A DNA stretch of 64,000 nucleotides, taken from CAZOLI01 sp964580675 (GTDB lineage Bacteria; Planctomycetota; MHYJ01; CAYXQY01). The notes beneath the pieces are model-generated. The model saw nothing but the letters and a program-made list of their open reading frames with translations, was not told the DNA's origin and searched no databases. Positions within the stretch are counted from its first letter, which is position 1; each line of letters opens with the position of its first letter. Location: contig CAZOLI010000001.1 of NCBI GenBank assembly GCA_964580675.1, forward strand, positions 1-64,000, written 5' to 3'. Shown in pieces: positions 27,917 to 35,725 of the stretch. Made by a program: the position numbers and the translations under genes.

Positions 27917-29248
27917 TTACTGGTTGGCACAGGTACGAAAACCGGAAAACACATCCCGCCGATCGGGTGTGTAATAATTTCGGAACCCGTTCCGGATCAT
28001 GCGGGCGGGTGTGGCCCAGCTCCCTCCTCTCATCACGTAACGGGACCCGAACCACGGCTGGGAGTACTGTTGATAGAAGTCCTGTTCAAAGCCCGGAAAC
28101 GGTTGGAAAACGGTGTCCGTCCATTCCCAGACATTGCCGATCATCTGCCGGCAGCCAAACGCGCTTTCCCCATCCGGGCAGGAGCCCACGGACACGGGCC
28201 CCATCTGTCGCCAGTCCAGGTTTGCCCTTGAATGATCCGGTGGGTCGTTCCCCCAGGGATAACGACGGTTCTCATCCTTCAGTTCCTCTTGCCCCGAACC
28301 GGTTGTGGCCTGAGCGGCCGCCGCCCATTCCCGTTCGGTGGGCAACCGTCGACCCGCCCACCGACAGTACGCTTTGGCCTCAAAATAGGTGATGTTGCTT
28401 ACCGGCACATCCTCCCGAATCGGTTTCCATTCATCGAATCGTCGCCGCACCCATCTTCCGTCCGACGAGCGCCGCCAGTACACCGGACTTTCGGTATTGA
28501 TGGAACAGCGCCAGGCCCATCCTTCCGAACTCCACAGATCCTTTCGCCGGTAACCATCGTCCTCGACGAACTCCCGATACTGACCGCACGTTACGGGTGT
28601 ACGTGAAATTTGAAAGGGTTCCACCTCTACCTCATGTCCCCATTTTTCGTTATCAAAAACAAATGGTTCGTCACCGGTTGCTCCCAATACGATTTGGCCG
28701 CCCGGCACCTGAACGTCCTCCCGGGGATCAACGGGGTCCAACGTAACGTCCTCATCTGTTGGCCTGTTCTTCACGTCTGGAGCCGGAAGCCCCATGGACT
28801 GCCGCATGTACGTAAATGCTTCATTGTGCATGTCGTCGTGATAGATGGTGTAAAGCACGTAGTAAAAGAATTCATCATCCGGTGGTTCGGTTTGGAGACG
28901 CTGTTTTGTTCGATCACGCACGTCGCGCATATACGCCAGTGATTCATCCCGATCCAGCAAATCCACGACCCAGCGTTTCTCGTGTTCAATACGGGTCGAA
29001 TCATATCGTTCGTCCACATTCTCCACCGCCGGTTCTTCCTGGAAAAGATTACGAAGCACCCAGTATTCCTGAAACCACGTCAGGTGCGCGGCCTCCCAGA
29101 TAAACGGATTAACGATGGGGAGATACGGCCCCATTAACATCTCCTCGCTGAGATCCTTGATCATGTCCACGGATCGTTCTCGAGCGTCATGAACCCAGTC
29201 TCCCAGCCGATCGGCGGAAGTCCAGTTTGTTAGATCTCGATTCTTCAT
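27917..29248 (-). CDS. senA: EgtB-family iron enzyme, probably selenoneine synthase SenA
   Basis: 443 aa from the ATG at 29248 (a start at 29284 is also possible). The N-terminal DinB-like domain carries the 3-His iron site: His55 in WEAAHLTWFQE, and His137 and His141 in YHDDMHNEAFTYMRQ. From about residue 175 an FGE-sulfatase/C-type-lectin-like domain follows (GRRLPTEREWAAAA, IGNVWEWTDTVF, MRGGSWAT). EgtB makes the C-S bond of ergothioneine; SenA makes the C-Se bond of selenoneine from hercynine and a selenosugar. The PIVNPFIWEAAHLTWFQE and NYYTPDRRDVFSGFRTC segments and the adjacent senB favour SenA. It diverges from egtD, which supplies hercynine. Confidence 0.78.
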   Translation of the reverse strand: MKNRDLTNWTSADRLGDWVHDARERSVDMIKDLSEEMLMGPYLPIVNPFIWEAAHLTWFQEYWVLRNLFQEEPAVENVDERYDSTRIEHEKRWVVDLLDRDESLAYMRDVRDRTKQRLQTEPPDDEFFYYVLYTIYHDDMHNEAFTYMRQSMGLPAPDVKNRPTDEDVTLDPVDPREDVQVPGGQIVLGATGDEPFVFDNEKWGHEVEVEPFQISRTPVTCGQYREFVEDDGYRRKDLWSSEGWAWRCSINTESPVYWRRSSDGRWVRRRFDEWKPIREDVPVSNITYFEAKAYCRWAGRRLPTEREWAAAAQATTGSGQEELKDENRRYPWGNDPPDHSRANLDWRQMGPVSVGSCPDGESAFGCRQMIGNVWEWTDTVFQPFPGFEQDFYQQYSQPWFGSRYVMRGGSWATPARMIRNGFRNYYTPDRRDVFSGFRTCANQ

Positions 29249-29511
29249 GCCGAAATACTGAACGAGTTCAACAAGAACATCCAAACAACAAATCGATTCA
29301 TATCATTCGGATCCATCAAGAAACGGCACATTTTACCAGCGGGGACCGGCAGGATCAAAGATTAATTTTTTTCAGGCGTTTGTGAGGAGAATTTTCTTTT
29401 CCCCTTCAATTCATATTGATTTGCAATTTTCTCAGCAACCACAAAAATAATAGTCGAATTTACCACGAGACCACCTTCCTCTCTCATTTTATTCTACTCA
29501 AGAATTCAGGA

Positions 29512-29533
29512 GATTTGTTCAACTGAACAAATC
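29512..29533. promoter_or_regulatory. 22-bp near-perfect palindrome, candidate operator
   Basis: GATTTGTTCA and TGAACAAATC are exact reverse complements separated by AC. It is located about 90 nt upstream of egtD in the divergent senA/egtD spacer. The short 2-bp centre suits a dimeric regulator better than an RNA hairpin. Confidence 0.5.
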
Positions 29534-29560
29534 CTCCCGGTCATCATGTATTCCCGTTCT

Positions 29561-29578
29561 GTGACATTCGTTTGTCAC
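29561..29578. repeat. GTGACA/TGTCAC inverted repeat before egtD
   Basis: A perfect 6-bp inverted repeat with a TTCGTT spacer, about 45 nt upstream of the egtD start. It could be a hairpin in the egtD leader or a second binding site. Confidence 0.4.
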
Positions 29579-29623
29579 CGGGGGCAACCCTCTTAGATCT
29601 CACGTTCTTTCTCCGTTAGTTTC

Positions 29624-30625
29624 ATGACACGGACTGGAACAACACCTGTCGAATTTCGCGATCTGGAATCACAAAACCTCGAAAAAGAATTCCGGGAGGC
29701 CGTAAAAGACGGTCTATCGGGAGATCAGAAAACCCTCCCGCCGAAGTTCTTTTACGACCACCGGGGATCCGAACTCTTCGAGGAGATCTGCAACCTCGAG
29801 GAATATTACCAGACCGAAACCGAACGAAGCATCCTGAGTAGCAACGCGGAGGATATTCTCCGGAAAACAGGAGACCGGATATCAATTGTCGAATTTGGGA
29901 GCGGAAGTTCTCGAAAAACCCGAACCCTACTTCGAGAAGGGCTCCGGCGACAGGAAACACTCGAATATGTGCCGATTGATATTTCCGGTGAATTTCTCCG
30001 GGAATCGGCGGAGAAATTGACGGAGGAATTCGGCAATTCCCTGAAGATCACTGCTCTGGCGGCCACCTATCGAACCGCCATGGACCATCTTCCCGAAAGT
30101 GACCTCCCGAGGTTGTTTGTCTACATGGGCGGTAACATCGGGAATTTTCCCATGGAGGAAATTCGGGAACTCCTCACCCGAACGGCCTCCGCTATGACGG
30201 AGAAGGATCGACTCCTAATCGGTATCGATCTCGTGAAGGACCCGGAGGTGATCGAAGCCGCCTACAACGATCGTGAAGGAATTACTGCGGCATTTAACAA
30301 AAATATACTGCGCCGGATCAACAGGGAACTTGACGGGGAATTTCACCTGGACCAATTCGAACACAACGCGCCCTATCTCAGGGACCAGCAGAAAGTGGAA
30401 ATGAGGTTGGTCAGCCTGAAAGAACAAACCGTACCCGTACACGCCCTGGATATGTCCTTTCACTTCGAGCAGGGAGAACACATCCACACCGAGAACAGCC
30501 AGAAATTCACCCGTGACTCCTTCCGTTCCCTCTGTAACGACGTGGGTCTGACATTCGAGACCTGGTACACGGATCCGGACCAGCTGTTCGCCGTGACCTT
30601 CTCCAGCAAAAAATCTTCCGGGTAA
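29624..30625 (+). CDS. egtD: L-histidine N-alpha-methyltransferase EgtD
   Basis: 333 aa. EgtD uses three S-adenosylmethionine molecules to trimethylate histidine to hercynine, the precursor of ergothioneine and selenoneine. Family features are LPPKFFYDHRGSELFEEI, LEEYYQTETERSIL, the SAM-binding IVEFGSGSSRKTRTLL, YVPIDISGEFL and LFVYMGGNIGNF. The C-terminus has MSFHFEQGEHIHTENSQKF, typical of the histidine-binding part. It is divergent from the senA-senB operon. No Shine-Dalgarno is visible. Confidence 0.95.
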   Translation: MTRTGTTPVEFRDLESQNLEKEFREAVKDGLSGDQKTLPPKFFYDHRGSELFEEICNLEEYYQTETERSILSSNAEDILRKTGDRISIVEFGSGSSRKTRTLLREGLRRQETLEYVPIDISGEFLRESAEKLTEEFGNSLKITALAATYRTAMDHLPESDLPRLFVYMGGNIGNFPMEEIRELLTRTASAMTEKDRLLIGIDLVKDPEVIEAAYNDREGITAAFNKNILRRINRELDGEFHLDQFEHNAPYLRDQQKVEMRLVSLKEQTVPVHALDMSFHFEQGEHIHTENSQKFTRDSFRSLCNDVGLTFETWYTDPDQLFAVTFSSKKSSG

Positions 30626-30713
30626 GGCCTGACGCCACCGAGGCGCAAATTTGGAGAACTCCGTTGGACACAGGAGAAATCGATCCTGGGGAGTCCCGCT
30701 GTTTAAGTTTTTG

Positions 30714-31352
30714 TTATCCCGATTCTTCGGTCAATTTCTTGAGTCGCTCCTTCGCCCGAACGGCATCACGATGATCGTCGGGAAGTTCCTGAATCATTTC
30801 TTTAAGGGTTTCCTCCGCTTTATCCGGTTGGTTTAATCGGTTTCCGTAGAGGTCGGCAATCCGGTTTCGGAGCGTAATTCGGACGTTCTGTTCAAGCTCC
30901 ATTTCGTCCGTTTCCACTTCCAGCTCGAGAATCTTCTTCAGCTCCTGGAGGGCCTGGCCGTAATTCTCCATTTCGCTGGCATACATACTGGCCAGTTCAC
31001 GGCGAGCTTTCCACCGGTCCGGATGCTGACGTATGTATTTTTGATACTCCTCCTCGGCCTCCTCGAACTTTTTGTCTTTTCGCAATTTTCGGGCCCGGCT
31101 CAACTGCTCCGGCGTTTCCAGACCGGACGTGGGATAATAAATTGCTTTTCCGATTCGTTTCCCGACGGCCCGAAATACGTCCGGAGCAAGCAAAAAGAAC
31201 AGAAACATGCCGATGAATGCAAACCCGAACACCGCAATCATACCGGCGATTAAGCTTCCCCCCTGCTCGAGGTTGGCGTACGTCCACCATCCCCAGAGAA
31301 CCACCAGAAGCACCGAGGTTATGTATTTTCCCAGCGTCGGCAAATCGTTCAT
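30714..31352 (-). CDS. Membrane-anchored TPR protein
   Basis: 212 aa from the ATG at 31352, which overlaps the upstream stop as ATGA. Two hydrophobic segments (about residues 8-25 and 34-58) are followed by a cytoplasmic helical domain with TPR-like repeats (KFEEAEEEYQKYIRQHPDRW, QALQELKKILEL, DKAEETLKEMIQELPDDH). The gene is translationally coupled to the zinc-finger membrane gene upstream. The function is unknown. Confidence 0.72.
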   Translation of the reverse strand: MNDLPTLGKYITSVLLVVLWGWWTYANLEQGGSLIAGMIAVFGFAFIGMFLFFLLAPDVFRAVGKRIGKAIYYPTSGLETPEQLSRARKLRKDKKFEEAEEEYQKYIRQHPDRWKARRELASMYASEMENYGQALQELKKILELEVETDEMELEQNVRITLRNRIADLYGNRLNQPDKAEETLKEMIQELPDDHRDAVRAKERLKKLTEESG

Positions 31353-32320
31353 GATCCCCTCGTATTCACGACGATAGCAAACCAATCAAACCGATCCTCA
31401 TAGAGATCGTAAATGCGACCGAGCATACGCGATATCACCAGAAACGAGTAATGAAAGAAAAAGGAGAACACAAGTAACATGATCAACAACGGAACCGGCA
31501 CATAAAATACAATAAGCGCCATCGCAAGAAAAGATGCAGCAACCACAAGAAAAGAACCCACTACAATACGGTAATACCGTGATGCCTCAGTTATAGAACG
31601 GAAAACAAGCCCGGGATGAAGGCCGGCGGGACTTTTCAGAATGGTGACAATAAGAAGCGCCATCGGATAATAAACACCACCGGCCGCTAGAAACAGAACG
31701 AGGAGGAACCACCAGAGGAAATTGGGTCGAAAAGGAAACACCAGAAGGGGAATAACCGGAAAAAAACAAATTACCGCCGTACCAAAGACATGCACAACCG
31801 GTTTCAGGAACGTGGTCCAGGGGCCGATGACCTCGGGCCATGAAGGGGGATTTTCCTGACCGAACGCCGCACTGCGCAAAACAGCCACGTAATAATTCAG
31901 AACATACCCCGTAAGTTCCACCGTCAATAATAATCCGGCCGCGATGCCTATAATCCAGAAATTTAAAATTGACAAAACCAATAGCAATCCCCAGCCAAAA
32001 AACAATGAAATACCGCCCAGGATAATCGAAAGCCCCTGGCTGGCGATCGGGTAATACAGGGCTTCATAAATAAACGACGACACGGGAAGGGCAATCTCCT
32101 TACTGTCCAGTCCCGGATGTTCCAGCGCCCGTGCCCCGCATTCCGAGCAGACAAAATACGTCCGCTCGACCATGTCGTGTTTGTCCCGGTAGACCTTTTC
32201 CTCCACGCAATTCTCACAAAGCGCCGTGTCGCACCGCTCACAGAGACGGGCGGCCTGTTTATTGGGATGTAACTTACAGTGCGCCGCCGGCTCCACTTCG
32301 TCCGTCTCGTCCGCTGACAT
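31349..32320 (-). CDS. Zinc-finger (B-box-like) multi-pass membrane protein, Yip1/DUF4013-like
   Basis: 323 aa. The N-terminus has a cysteine/histidine cluster, CKLHPNKQAARLCERC followed by ALCENC, and then VCSECGARALE near residue 65, a B-box/zinc-ribbon arrangement. From about residue 90 there are five or six membrane helices in the pattern of Yip1 or DUF4013 proteins. Such 'B-box plus Yip1' proteins occur in many bacterial lineages with unknown function. The stop overlaps the start of the TPR gene by 4 nt. Confidence 0.68.
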   Translation of the reverse strand: MSADETDEVEPAAHCKLHPNKQAARLCERCDTALCENCVEEKVYRDKHDMVERTYFVCSECGARALEHPGLDSKEIALPVSSFIYEALYYPIASQGLSIILGGISLFFGWGLLLVLSILNFWIIGIAAGLLLTVELTGYVLNYYVAVLRSAAFGQENPPSWPEVIGPWTTFLKPVVHVFGTAVICFFPVIPLLVFPFRPNFLWWFLLVLFLAAGGVYYPMALLIVTILKSPAGLHPGLVFRSITEASRYYRIVVGSFLVVAASFLAMALIVFYVPVPLLIMLLVFSFFFHYSFLVISRMLGRIYDLYEDRFDWFAIVVNTRGS

Positions 32321-32453
32321 AGCCTGTGGTATTCTGGACCAAACAGATCCCGAGAATTTGGCTATTGCTGATAAAACAAGGGTATATTACCGGTTCCGTA
32401 TACGTTACGCGCCGATTCGGTCTCCTGAACCGTCTTCCGTCGAAATGACCGGT

Positions 32454-33512
32454 TTAACTTTCGTCCAATAGATCACGGCTCCGTGCCCGGTTCACGGCCG
32501 TTTCATAATCAATTTCGCCCTTTTGATAGAGTTCTTTTAACGATTCGTCCATGGTGCGCATGCCGTGCTGCCCACCGGTCTGCATGGCGGAAAGCAACTG
32601 ATCGGTCCGGTGTTCCCTTATCAGGTTTCTCACGCCGGAGGTGGCCACAAGAATTTCCGTCGCCACGACACGTCCGTCGCCGTTGGAACGGGGAAGAAGC
32701 TGCTGTGCAACCACGCCCCGGAGAGCACTGGCAATCTGGACCTTCACCTGATCCTGCTGGTGAGGCGGAAACACGTCAATCAGACGGTCCAGAGATTGCG
32801 GGGCATTTGGGGTGTGAAGGGTACTGATAACCAGGTGCCCTGTTTCAGCAGCCGTTATTACCGTTTCGATCGTGGAAAGATTCCTCATTTCACCAACAAG
32901 GATGACGTCCGGGTCCTGCCGCAGAGCATACATTAGCGCATTTGAAAAAGATTTTGTGTCCGATCCTACCTCCCTCTGTTTGATAACGCTTTTTTTGTTT
33001 TCATGAACGTACTCAATCGGATCCTCGATGGTGATGATCATTTTCTTCTGCCGTTCGTTGATCCGGTTCACCATGGCCGCCTGGGTGGTTGTTTTTCCAA
33101 CGCCCGTTGGACCGGTCACCAGTACCAGGCCCCTGTCCATATCCGCAAATTCACCAACGATGGGAGGCAACCCCAGTTCATCGACGTTCTTTATCTCCAG
33201 AGGGACCATTCGAAAAGCCGCTTCAACCGAACCTCGCTGCATATGAACATTTACCCGAAAACGACCCGTCTCCGGGATGTAAAGGGAAAAATCGAGTTCA
33301 TGCTCCTCCTCGAATTCCAGCTTCTGATCATCATTTAACACACTGTAAACAAGTTTTTTACAGGCGTCCCGGTCCAGTTCCGGCAATGACGTTTTTTCCA
33401 GTTCCCCGTCAATTCGAAGTATGGGTGACATCCCCTCCGTTATGTGCAGATCCGATGCTCCCTCCTCAACAGCTTTATCCAGCAAATTTTTTATGTTAAT
33501 TGTTTTGCTCAT
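32454..33512 (-). CDS. pilT: Type IV pilus retraction ATPase PilT
   Basis: 352 aa, typical PilT length. This hexameric ATPase drives pilus retraction at the inner membrane. The Walker A motif is GPTGVGKTTT at residues 134-143. The Asp box and Walker B segments are ITIEDPIEYVHENK and PDVILVGEMRN, and the His box is TGHLVISTLHT. The N-terminal ASDLHI motif is typical of the family. AAAGGAG precedes the ATG. A PilU-like paralogue lies directly upstream, 61 nt away. Confidence 0.95.
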   Translation of the reverse strand: MSKTINIKNLLDKAVEEGASDLHITEGMSPILRIDGELEKTSLPELDRDACKKLVYSVLNDDQKLEFEEEHELDFSLYIPETGRFRVNVHMQRGSVEAAFRMVPLEIKNVDELGLPPIVGEFADMDRGLVLVTGPTGVGKTTTQAAMVNRINERQKKMIITIEDPIEYVHENKKSVIKQREVGSDTKSFSNALMYALRQDPDVILVGEMRNLSTIETVITAAETGHLVISTLHTPNAPQSLDRLIDVFPPHQQDQVKVQIASALRGVVAQQLLPRSNGDGRVVATEILVATSGVRNLIREHRTDQLLSAMQTGGQHGMRTMDESLKELYQKGEIDYETAVNRARSRDLLDES

Positions 33513-33573
33513 TTGCTCCTTTCTAAAAAATTAATTCCTGGAGGAAGAAAATTAATTTTGTTTTCTGCATAAA

Positions 33574-34677
33574 TTAGTCGGAACCGGGCTCATGGGTCGA
33601 TTGCCCTGTGTAGATGTCCTGCATTCGAAGAGAAAGTTCCTCCGGCTGATCCGCTGCGTTCATAGCGGTTTCCTCATCAATGAGATTCCGCTCGTAAAGA
33701 TCGGCAATGGCGTCGTCGAACGTCTGCATACCTTCCACATCGCCTTCCTCAATGACCTCCCGAAGTTTGTCCGACGCCCCCGTCCGAATCCGTTTCCGGA
33801 TTCGCGGAGCGGAAAACATCAATTCACAGGCGGGCACCCGTCCCTCTTCGTCGCGTCGCGGGAGCAAACGCAGAGCAATCGTTCCTTCAAGCAACCGGGA
33901 AAGCTGCAGGCGAATTTGATCGTGTTGATTGGAGGGGAAGAAATTAATGACCCGCTCCACCGTGTGGGAGGCGTTAATTGTGTGCAGGGTGCTGAACACC
34001 AGATGGCCGGTCTCAGCAGCCATCATCGCGGCTTCCATGGTCTCCCGATCCCTCATCTCACCGATAAAAATAATATCAGGAGCCTGGCGGATGACGTGTT
34101 TCAACGCACTGTGAAAGCCGTCCGTGTCCAGCCCCACCTCTCGCTGACTGATAATGGATTTTTTGTTCTCGAACAAATACTCAATCGGATCCTCTATGGT
34201 AATGATGTGTTCTTTTCGCCGCTGATTGATCAACTCCAGCATACTGGCAATCGTGGTCGATTTCCCGCTTCCCGCCGGCCCCGTCACGAGTATCAACCCT
34301 CTGCTGGCACCGGCCAGTGTTCTGAGAGGTTCAACCGGCAAATTCAATGAGTTCAGATCCGGGATTCGACGCCGGACATGTCGGAAGACAAGCCCGATGT
34401 TCCCCCGCTGTACGTATGCATTTACACGAAACCGACCAGCGCTCTTGTCCTCGTAAGAAAAATCTTTTTCCTTCTCATTATGAAAATTACGTTTTTCTTC
34501 CTCATCCATCAGGAGATCAAGGAGGGTGTCCACTTCCTCCTCCGTTACCTGATCCCGATCCAGACGGGAAACTCGGTCATTTACCCGGACAAAGGGACGT
34601 TCCCCCTCAAGAATATACAGGTCCGATGCCTCCTGTTCGACCATCTGCTTGAGCAGGTTTTGAAATTCATTTTTCAT
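33574..34677 (-). CDS. pilU: PilT/PilU-type twitching ATPase
   Basis: 367 aa, paralogous to the next gene. Walker A is GPAGSGKSTT, followed by ITIEDPIEYLFENK, PDIIFIGEMRDRET and TGHLVFSTLHT. The opening ASDLYILEGERPFVRVNDRV is family-typical. Which of the two ATPases is the main retraction motor cannot be told from sequence alone; calling this one PilU rests on its divergence from PilT. Its start overlaps the stop of the HEAT-repeat gene as ATGA. Confidence 0.88.
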   Translation of the reverse strand: MKNEFQNLLKQMVEQEASDLYILEGERPFVRVNDRVSRLDRDQVTEEEVDTLLDLLMDEEEKRNFHNEKEKDFSYEDKSAGRFRVNAYVQRGNIGLVFRHVRRRIPDLNSLNLPVEPLRTLAGASRGLILVTGPAGSGKSTTIASMLELINQRRKEHIITIEDPIEYLFENKKSIISQREVGLDTDGFHSALKHVIRQAPDIIFIGEMRDRETMEAAMMAAETGHLVFSTLHTINASHTVERVINFFPSNQHDQIRLQLSRLLEGTIALRLLPRRDEEGRVPACELMFSAPRIRKRIRTGASDKLREVIEEGDVEGMQTFDDAIADLYERNLIDEETAMNAADQPEELSLRMQDIYTGQSTHEPGSD

Positions 34678-35543
34678 CTTGTTTCCCTTCTGCCTCCGGG
34701 ATCGGGGGTTTGCTCCTGGGTTAGCATTTCGATGCCACGGCGGGCGAGTTCACGAATTTGTTCATCATCGTGATCCAGACTGATATCATCCAGTGCCTGA
34801 AAGCAGGACTGGCCTCCTATTTCTGCGAGGGACACAATTGCCTGAACCTGCAGATCCTCGTTCGACTTATTGAACACAAATTCCTTCAGTACCGATGCCT
34901 CTCCTTCCATTTGAAGTTCGCCGGCAGCTGCGGCAGCTTCATTAAGAAGGTCATCATCCGTCTCGGACCGCAAAATTGTGGAAATTTCCTCCGACCAGCG
35001 CTGGTTATCGCGCTGACCGGCGGCGAAAATTCCGCTTCGACGAATATCCTTATCCGGATGTGAAAGAGCGGTCTCGATGAAGGACACCACCTCTTCTTTG
35101 TCCGTATATCCCAGGCTTTCAAGGGCTGCCGCACGCTCGGACGTCGTTCGGTTTTCGTTCTTCCACACCGATTTCAGAAGATCAAGGGCCTCCCGGTACT
35201 GCTCCACCTCGAACGTGCTGTCGTACATATCCCGGTCAAAAACTTCACCCTGTGCGTGTCCCTGAAGTTCACCCTCAAACATAAACACACCAAGAGCGGA
35301 CAGAGCGGCTTCCCGAACATCCGAATCCTCATCGTTCCGGACCCGATCCAGTAGTTGATCCAGCACATCAGATTCCGGATTGTACCAGAGACAGTCGACG
35401 GCTTTTTTACGAACCCCCGGATCATGATGATCAAGCTGTTCGAGAACAAAATTTTTTTCGTCCCCCACGAGGTGTTCTTCGCTGGACTCGATAGCGGTTA
35501 GTCGTTCTTTGATTTCTTCTGGACTTCCGTCGGCCTGAATCAT
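34674..35543 (-). CDS. HEAT-repeat protein
   Basis: 289 aa from the ATG at 35543; a longer frame exists but runs into the comEC region with arginine-rich, unlikely sequence. No signal peptide. Repeats of about 30-35 residues are visible (HHDPGVRKKAVDCLWY, DEDSDVREAALSALGVFM, HPDKDIRRSGIFAAGQ, LQVQAIVSLAEIGG). This is a helical scaffold for protein-protein contact. It is translationally coupled to pilU, so a role around the pilus motor is possible but unproven. Confidence 0.78.
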   Translation of the reverse strand: MIQADGSPEEIKERLTAIESSEEHLVGDEKNFVLEQLDHHDPGVRKKAVDCLWYNPESDVLDQLLDRVRNDEDSDVREAALSALGVFMFEGELQGHAQGEVFDRDMYDSTFEVEQYREALDLLKSVWKNENRTTSERAAALESLGYTDKEEVVSFIETALSHPDKDIRRSGIFAAGQRDNQRWSEEISTILRSETDDDLLNEAAAAAGELQMEGEASVLKEFVFNKSNEDLQVQAIVSLAEIGGQSCFQALDDISLDHDDEQIRELARRGIEMLTQEQTPDPGGRRETR

Positions 35544-35725
35544 GTTCTTTTCCACAATGAGGAGAAGATCAAACGGACGAGATGTTCCGGGGGAGCCAGA
35601 TACGGATCCTGGATGTTCCTTATCATTATATCCGTTCGGGCAGACAGAAACAGCACGGGCCTCGAGGGGTATGGCAACACACAGATAATTTCGTATAATA
35701 AACATGTTCCTGCCGGACACGCTCG

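Larger units (their letters stand above)
29249..29623. other. AT-rich divergent intergenic region between senA and egtD
   Basis: 375 nt with no gene, clearly more AT-rich than its surroundings (for example the T-rich stretch near 29360-29420). It contains two dyad-symmetric elements, at 29512-29533 and 29561-29578. A weak minus-strand promoter is possible within the T-rich part, but I could not fix it. Confidence 0.5.

Noticed and set aside
27917..29248. Calling the EgtB-family gene a plain ergothioneine EgtB
   Set aside because: Direct linkage to a SenB-type glycosyltransferase and SenA-like segments favour selenoneine synthase, although EgtB activity cannot be excluded from sequence.
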